From: Thermophilibacter gallinarum
Lineage (GTDB): Bacteria > Actinomycetota > Coriobacteriia > Coriobacteriales > Atopobiaceae
Reading direction: 5' to 3'
Assembly (NCBI RefSeq): GCF_014982725.1
Contig: NZ_JADCJZ010000001.1
Span: forward strand, 372,001 to 436,000
DNA length: 64,000 bases
Shown: in pieces, positions 59,333 through 64,000 of the stretch
Layout of the letters: the number at the start of each line of letters is the position of its first letter
Numbering within the stretch: the stretch's first letter is position 1
The notes under the pieces: model-generated
What the model was told of the DNA's origin: nothing
The model's database searches: none
What the model saw: the letters and a program-made list of their open reading frames with translations, nothing else
Made by a program: the position numbers and the translations under genes

Positions 59333-60784
59333 ATGCTTCACATCACCAGGTCGAACGGTCGGCCCATCCTCACCCCGCGCGACACCCCCGCCTTCGACCA
59401 CGTCGCCGACGCCTATCCCATGCCGTCGGTGGGCCTGGGCCTGCCGCCCGTCTCGGACGGGCTCTACCACGGCTACGAGGACGTGGACGTGGTGCCCGCG
59501 GAGCTCTACGCCAAGTACGACGTGAAGCGGGGCCTGCGCAACGCCGACGGCTCCGGCGTGCTCGTGGGCCTCACCACGATCTCCAACGTCCACGGCTACA
59601 ACAAGACCGAGCACGGCGTGGAGCCCGACGAAGGCGACCTGATCTATCGTGGCTACCGCGTCGCCGACCTCATCGACCACTCCCAGGCCGAGGACCGCTT
59701 TGGCTACGAGGAGGTCGCGTACCTGCTCATCGCCGGCAAGCTGCCCACGCGCGAGGAGCTCGACGACTTCCGCGCCCGCATCGACGCGCGCAAGCAGCTC
59801 CCCGAGGGCTACCTCGGTATCTTCCCGCGCGCCACCTACAGCCACAACATCATGAACGTGCTGCAGCGTGCGACGCTCCTGCTCTACGCCTTCGACCCCA
59901 ACCCGGACGACACCTCGCCCACGCACGAGGTCGACGTGGCGCTCTCGCTGCTCGGCCGCTGGCCGCGGACGGCAGCCGTGGCGCACGCGGCGCACAAGGC
60001 CCAGCTCGCGGACGAGAAGCTCATGGTGCCCCCTGTGCGCGAGGGCTACACCATGGCGGAGACCGTGCTCGACGTCCTCAAGAGCGAGGAGGGCTTCACG
60101 CACGAGGAGGCCATGCTGCTCGACGTCATGCTCATCCTCCACGCGGAGCACGGCGGCGGCAACAACTCGACGTTCACCACGCGCGTCCTGTCGTCGTCGG
60201 GCACCGACGCCTACTCCGCCTACGCCGCGGCGATCGGCTCGCTCAAGGGCCCCAAGCACGGCGGCGCCAACTTCAAGGTGAGCCAGATGATCGACGACGT
60301 GGCCTCCCACGTCCGCCGCTGGGACTCCGAGGACGAGGTGGCGAGCTACCTCGAGAAGATCGTCCGCAAGGAGGCCTTCGACAAGAGCGGCCTGATCTAC
60401 GGGCTGGGCCACGCCGTCTACACGCTCTCCGATCCGCGCGCCGTCATCGTCAAGAAGTACGCGCGCAAGGTGGCCGCCGACAAGGGCCTGTCCGACCGCT
60501 TCGACCTCATCGAGAGCATCGAGCGCCTGGGGCCGCAGGTCATGCACGACGTCAAGGGGTCGGGCAAGGCCATCTGCGCCAACATCGACCTCTACACCGG
60601 CTTCATCTACTCCATGCTCGGCATCGAGCCGGACCTCTACACGGCCATCTTCGCCATGGCGCGCCTCGCCGGCTGGACCGCCCACCGCATGGAGGAGCTC
60701 TACGGCGCCGGCCGCATCATCCGCCCCGCCTACAACTCCGTCATGCCCCACGGCGGCGACTACGTCCCCATGGCCGAGCGCTAG
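59333..60784 (+). CDS. Citrate/2-methylcitrate synthase family protein
   Basis: 483-residue enzyme that condenses acetyl-CoA (or propionyl-CoA) with oxaloacetate. Catalytic residues are in place: H309 (G-P-K-H-G-G-A-N), H360 (G-L-G-H-A-V-Y) and D419 (N-I-D-L-Y-T-G-F). The N-terminus is about 80 residues longer than short bacterial synthases, with Y-R-G-Y-R-V-A-D-L as the usual start of the core. GAGGAGG precedes ATG 59333. No aconitase or isocitrate dehydrogenase adjoins it, so it probably feeds a partial TCA branch to glutamate. Confidence 0.9.
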   Translation: MLHITRSNGRPILTPRDTPAFDHVADAYPMPSVGLGLPPVSDGLYHGYEDVDVVPAELYAKYDVKRGLRNADGSGVLVGLTTISNVHGYNKTEHGVEPDEGDLIYRGYRVADLIDHSQAEDRFGYEEVAYLLIAGKLPTREELDDFRARIDARKQLPEGYLGIFPRATYSHNIMNVLQRATLLLYAFDPNPDDTSPTHEVDVALSLLGRWPRTAAVAHAAHKAQLADEKLMVPPVREGYTMAETVLDVLKSEEGFTHEEAMLLDVMLILHAEHGGGNNSTFTTRVLSSSGTDAYSAYAAAIGSLKGPKHGGANFKVSQMIDDVASHVRRWDSEDEVASYLEKIVRKEAFDKSGLIYGLGHAVYTLSDPRAVIVKKYARKVAADKGLSDRFDLIESIERLGPQVMHDVKGSGKAICANIDLYTGFIYSMLGIEPDLYTAIFAMARLAGWTAHRMEELYGAGRIIRPAYNSVMPHGGDYVPMAER

Positions 60785-60817
60785 GGTCACGCCCGCTCGT
60801 CCTTCTCGCCCCGCGCG

Positions 60818-60851
60818 AAAAAAGGCCCGGTCTGCTCAGGCAGACCGGGCC
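60818..60851. terminator. Bidirectional terminator between citrate synthase and kup
   Basis: GGCCCGGTCTGC / GCAGACCGGGCC (12-bp stem, 4-nt loop) has AAAAAA on its left, which gives a T-tract on the minus strand. It is therefore mainly the kup terminator. Plus-strand read-through from citrate synthase meets the same hairpin. Confidence 0.88.
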
Positions 60852-60881
60852 CTTGCTGCGACGGGCAGGCGAGGAGGACGT

Positions 60882-63146
60882 CTACTCCTCGCCCTCCTGG
60901 ACGGTCTCGGAGCCCCCGTCCTCGATCTCGCCCTCGTCGCCCTCGTCCTCCTCGTCGATGACGAGCGGGCGGAAGCTGGCGGTGTCTCCGCCGACGAGCC
61001 CGCGCATGGCCTCCTCGGCCTGAGCCTCGCGCTCGTCGCGCATCTGGACGGAGAAGATGTCCTCGTCCTCCTCGGCGCTCTCGCGGCTCTCGGCGAGCTT
61101 GGCGGCGACCTGCGGCGCCACCTCCTCGAGCGCGCGGCGGGAGAGCTTGTGCTGGCGCTTGGTCTTGGAGAAGAGCGGCACGTACTCGAAGATAACGCTC
61201 GAGTTCTCGAGGCCGTACCAGCGCGCCGGCGAGCCGCAGAAGCCGCGGATGAAGTACTTGATCTCGATGATGCGCTGGTCGAAGCCCGAGATGTCCGTCT
61301 CGGGGGAGAGCATCTTGCGGATGAGGCAGAAGCGGAAGTCGCCCACGGTGCTGTGCTCGCGGTAGATCGAGTACTTGTGGTTCTGCGGGGCCAGCTGGCC
61401 GCGCTCCATGAGGTCGGCGACGATCTGGTAGAGGTAGGTGTTGATGCGCTGGTTGACCTTGAAGCCCAGGCGCAGCTGCACCTTGAAGAGGAAGTCGGTG
61501 CCGAAGTCGTTGACGATGAACTCGTGGGTGTGCGGCTCGTCGGTGACCTGGACGTTGAGGAAGTAGTACGCCTTGGCGCGCTTGGGGCGCTTGTCCAGAA
61601 TCGAGTAGAGGATGTCGCGGTCGAGCTTGTCGAACGACGAGTCGTTGGTGAGGAAGACGAGGTTGTCGGCGAGCAGCGGGTAGTCCTCGTCGTGCGACAG
61701 GTCGAAGATCTGGTCGAGGTACTTGTCCACCGGCAGGTAGACCGTCTGGGTGCGCTCGACGGCCGTGCCGCGGCGCCACACGTACATGACCACGAAGAGG
61801 GCGAAGCTCATGATCACGGTGACGTAGCCGCCGTGGAAGAACTTCGTGAGGCTCGAGAAGAAGAACATGAACTCGATGGCGCCGAAGAAGACCGCGAACG
61901 GGACCGCCAGCGCGGTCTTGTGCCGCACCTTGGAGAGGTACATCGTCAGCAGGACGGTGGTCATGAGCATGGTGACCGTGATGGCCAGGCCGTAGGCGGC
62001 CTCCATGTGCGCCGAGGTCTGGAACAGCAGGACGACGCAGATGCAGCCGATCCACATGATGCTGTTGACCAGCGGAATGTAGATCTGGCCCTTGGTCTCG
62101 GAGGGGTAGTTGATGCGCATGTGCGGCATGAGGTCCAGGCGCACGGCCTCGGAGACGATGGAGTAGGAGCCGGTGATGAGCGCCTGGGAGGCGATGATCG
62201 CGGCGAAGGTGGAGAGCAGGACGGCGAAGACGCGGATCTGCTCGGGCAGCATCTGGAAGAACGGGTTGAGGTCGGGGATCGCGGCGAGCTCGGCGTTGCC
62301 GGAGCTGGCGATGATCCAGGCGCCCTGGCCGAGGTAGTTGAGGATGAGGCAGACCTTCACGAACGGCCAGGTGGCGTAGATGTTGGGCTTGCCCACATGG
62401 CCCATGTCGGAGTAGAGGGCCTCGGCGCCGGTGGTGCACAGGAACACGTTGCCCAGGACCATGAGGCCGGCGGCGTTGAGGTTGCCGTCAAAAAGGAACA
62501 TGATGCCGCGCACCGGGTTGAAGGCGCGCAGGACGCTCAGGTCGAGGCCGATGTTCATGAGACCCGCGGCCGCGAGGAAGACGAACCACGCGGTCATGAC
62601 CGGGCCGAAGAGCTTGCCGATCGTGGAGGTGCCCGCCTTCTGGAGGAAGAAGAGCACGCAGAGGATGCAGATCACGATGGCGACGACGATGCCCTGGTTG
62701 TCGCCGATGAGGGAGTAGATGAAGTCGACGGTGCGCAGGCCCTCGATCGCGGTGGTGACGGTCACGGCCGGGGTGAGGATGCCGTCGGCGAGAAGCGCGG
62801 CGCCGCCGATCATGGCGGGGATGATGAGCCAGCGGCCGCAGCGCTTGACCAGGCTGTAGAGGGCGAAGATGCCGCCTTCGTTGTGGTTGTCGGCCTTCAT
62901 GGCCACGAGCACGTACTTGACCGTGGTGATGAGGGTGAGGGTCCAGATGATGAGCGAGAGGGCGCCCAGCACCACGTCCTGGGACATGGTGGGGAGGCCG
63001 CCGTTTCCGGAGATGATCGCCTTGAGGGTGTACATCGGGCTCGTGCCGATGTCTCCGTACACGACGCCCAGCGTGACGAGGATCATTGCTGCGGAAAGAG
63101 GAATGCCCGTGTAGCGCTTGCGAGCGGGCGTGGCCTTCGTTGCCAT
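60882..63146 (-). CDS. kup: KUP-family potassium transporter
   Basis: 754-residue potassium uptake protein. The family start L-G-V-V-Y-G-D-I-G-T-S-P-M-Y is present, followed by about 12 membrane helices (20-460) with G-A-E-A-L-Y-S-D-M-G-H-V-G, then a soluble C-terminal domain (about 470-690). The tail (about 690-754) is strongly acidic, with many Glu/Asp, and is likely disordered. That tail is longer than in E. coli Kup (622). GGAG precedes ATG; a start further upstream is unlikely. It is divergent from an RlmL-like gene. No c-di-AMP riboswitch was recognised upstream. Confidence 0.95.
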   Translation of the reverse strand: MATKATPARKRYTGIPLSAAMILVTLGVVYGDIGTSPMYTLKAIISGNGGLPTMSQDVVLGALSLIIWTLTLITTVKYVLVAMKADNHNEGGIFALYSLVKRCGRWLIIPAMIGGAALLADGILTPAVTVTTAIEGLRTVDFIYSLIGDNQGIVVAIVICILCVLFFLQKAGTSTIGKLFGPVMTAWFVFLAAAGLMNIGLDLSVLRAFNPVRGIMFLFDGNLNAAGLMVLGNVFLCTTGAEALYSDMGHVGKPNIYATWPFVKVCLILNYLGQGAWIIASSGNAELAAIPDLNPFFQMLPEQIRVFAVLLSTFAAIIASQALITGSYSIVSEAVRLDLMPHMRINYPSETKGQIYIPLVNSIMWIGCICVVLLFQTSAHMEAAYGLAITVTMLMTTVLLTMYLSKVRHKTALAVPFAVFFGAIEFMFFFSSLTKFFHGGYVTVIMSFALFVVMYVWRRGTAVERTQTVYLPVDKYLDQIFDLSHDEDYPLLADNLVFLTNDSSFDKLDRDILYSILDKRPKRAKAYYFLNVQVTDEPHTHEFIVNDFGTDFLFKVQLRLGFKVNQRINTYLYQIVADLMERGQLAPQNHKYSIYREHSTVGDFRFCLIRKMLSPETDISGFDQRIIEIKYFIRGFCGSPARWYGLENSSVIFEYVPLFSKTKRQHKLSRRALEEVAPQVAAKLAESRESAEEDEDIFSVQMRDEREAQAEEAMRGLVGGDTASFRPLVIDEEDEGDEGEIEDGGSETVQEGEE

Positions 63147-63210
63147 GGAACTCCAAACTCGGGGTTGTAGAGACGCGACAAGTGTAGCGTTTCTCGGTCG
63201 CGTGGGCGGC

Positions 63211-63276
63211 CCAACCATACACACCCGTCGGTTTGCGGGCGGTTTGGGGCAAAAATCGATAGGTATGTATGGTTGG
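63211..63276. promoter_or_regulatory. Inverted repeat in the kup/methyltransferase divergent promoter
   Basis: CCAACCATACACACC (63211-63225) and GGTATGTATGGTTGG (63262-63276) pair at 14 of 15 positions across a 36-bp spacer, between two divergently transcribed genes. They may be paired operator sites or promoter elements for both genes. Confidence 0.5.
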
Positions 63277-63325
63277 CTCGGATAGACTTAGGCAGATCCG
63301 AGAATGACGGGCGAGAGGTGACCCG

Positions 63326-64000
63326 ATGGAGTTTGTGGCGACGTGTCCCAAGGGCTTCGAGCGGCTGCTGGCGGACGAGCTGGAGGGCCTGGGCGTTCCC
63401 CGGGTGCGCCCGCTGCAGGGCCAGGTGAGCTTCGACGGGGGCCTGGCCGACGCCTACCGGGCGTGCCTATGGTCGCGGCTCGCCTCGCGCGTGCTGCTCG
63501 TGCTCGCCCGCGTGGGGGCGGCGGATGCCGACGAGCTCTACGAGGGTGCCTCGGGAGTCGCCTGGGAGGAGCACCTCGCGCCCGGCGCCACCTTCGCGGT
63601 GGACGCCCATGGCACCAACGCCCAGCTGCGCAACACGCAGTTCGTGGCCCTGCGCACCAAGGACGCCGTCGTCGACCGCCTGCTCGCCGCACGCGGCGCC
63701 CGACCGGTGGTGGACACGGCCCGCGCCGACCTGACCGTCTCCGTGCGGCTCTCCGGCCGACGCGCGACGCTGGCGGTCGACCTCGCGGGCGAGCCGCTCT
63801 TCCACCGCGGCTACGCGACGCGCCCGGACGCTCGCCTGAGCTCGCTGCGGCCCGACTACGCGGCAGCCCTTCTCGCCGCCGGCGGCTGGGCTGAGCTCGC
63901 GCGCTCCGGCTCGCCGAGCCTCGCCGCGCTCTGGCCGGGCCAGGGCAGCGTACTCGTGGAGGCCGCGGGCATGGCGCTCGACCGCGCGCCGGGCCTGCTG
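63326..64000 (+). CDS. RlmL-like THUMP/SAM-dependent rRNA methyltransferase, N-terminal part
   Basis: The first 225 residues are visible and the frame is open at the window edge. F-V-A-T-C-P-K-G-F-E-R-L-L is the start of the THUMP-containing RlmL/RlmKL family, which methylates 23S rRNA guanine (G2445 in E. coli). The THUMP part spans about 60-160, with a conserved F-H-R-G-Y-A-T-R-P before the methyltransferase domain. Where RlmL usually reads D-P-M-C-G-S-G-T, this protein reads L-W-P-G-Q-G-S-V before L-V-E-A-A-G-M-A. This would weaken AdoMet motif I. The rest is outside the window. Confidence 0.8.
   Translation, partial: MEFVATCPKGFERLLADELEGLGVPRVRPLQGQVSFDGGLADAYRACLWSRLASRVLLVLARVGAADADELYEGASGVAWEEHLAPGATFAVDAHGTNAQLRNTQFVALRTKDAVVDRLLAARGARPVVDTARADLTVSVRLSGRRATLAVDLAGEPLFHRGYATRPDARLSSLRPDYAAALLAAGGWAELARSGSPSLAALWPGQGSVLVEAAGMALDRAPGLL

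Noticed and set aside
61149-63170. Plus-strand frame opposite kup
   Set aside because: It is the complement of a clear Kup gene, with a repetitive Glu/Val/Asp/His composition and no domain.
63147-63325. c-di-AMP (ydaO) riboswitch upstream of kup
   Set aside because: The region is short and lacks the conserved ydaO sequence blocks; only an inverted repeat is present.

Overview
The window is a GC-rich (roughly 65-70%) actinobacterial chromosome segment. Gene content fits an anaerobic, fermentative member of the Coriobacteriia, with Olsenella/Atopobiaceae-like as the best guess. The evidence is a [FeFe] hydrogenase with a flavoprotein partner, two D-lactate-type dehydrogenases beside pyruvate kinase, a T-box-controlled pheST operon, CarD, a monoderm-style Tad/Flp pilus locus, and Tat/lipoprotein secretion signals. 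The taxonomic call is inference from content and base composition, not from a marker gene.

Layout. 1-5 kb: tail of a prepilin peptidase, then metF, a free-standing MetH reactivation domain and a MetH that lacks that domain, with a periodic repeat array between the last two. 5-9.4 kb: a lipoprotein, then a NuoF-tail/GltD-like flavoprotein and [FeFe] hydrogenase HydA. 9.4-16.7 kb: a minus-strand putative defence or DNA-processing cassette (Lhr-like helicase, BrxD-like ATPase, TerB_N/TerB_C protein). It is split by a plus-strand module holding an antitoxin/PIN toxin pair and a lipoprotein. 16.7-26.5 kb: yaaA with inverted repeats at its end, a spermidine-synthase-like protein, htpG, a MoxR / DUF58-transglutaminase pair and a lipase-like protein. 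26.5-34 kb: a 193-bp inverted-repeat element, T-box, pheS-pheT, a Zn-dependent phospholipase-like protein, a 2-hydroxyacid dehydrogenase and a GH13 enzyme. 34-42.6 kb: pyk and a D-lactate dehydrogenase, a probable Mn2+ riboswitch with a P-type cation ATPase, the second copy of the 193-bp element, a GntP-family permease and rsgA.

42.8-52.4 kb is one long tad operon: cpaB, tadZ, cpaF, tadB, tadC, flp, a lipoprotein, a second Flp-like pilin, three TadE/TadG-type proteins, a DUF192 protein and a zinc-ribbon/FHA protein. Most genes overlap by a few bases. The prepilin peptidase at the window start could process these pilins. 52.4-64 kb holds tRNA-Phe, acylphosphatase, a Tat lipoprotein of tannase-like type, brnQ, a cyclophilin lipoprotein, an orphan rfbB, carD, an ACT protein, citrate synthase, kup and the start of an RlmL-like methyltransferase.

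The least explained signals are (i) the twin 192-193-bp inverted-repeat elements with compensatory changes in a stem, (ii) the TerB_N/BrxD/helicase cassette with a nested toxin-antitoxin pair, (iii) a dispersed GYYCTTCTCGSS motif in intergenic DNA, and (iv) two unrelated repeat arrays that both have a spacing of about 40 bp. Coordinates and motif positions were read by eye. No database search was run.
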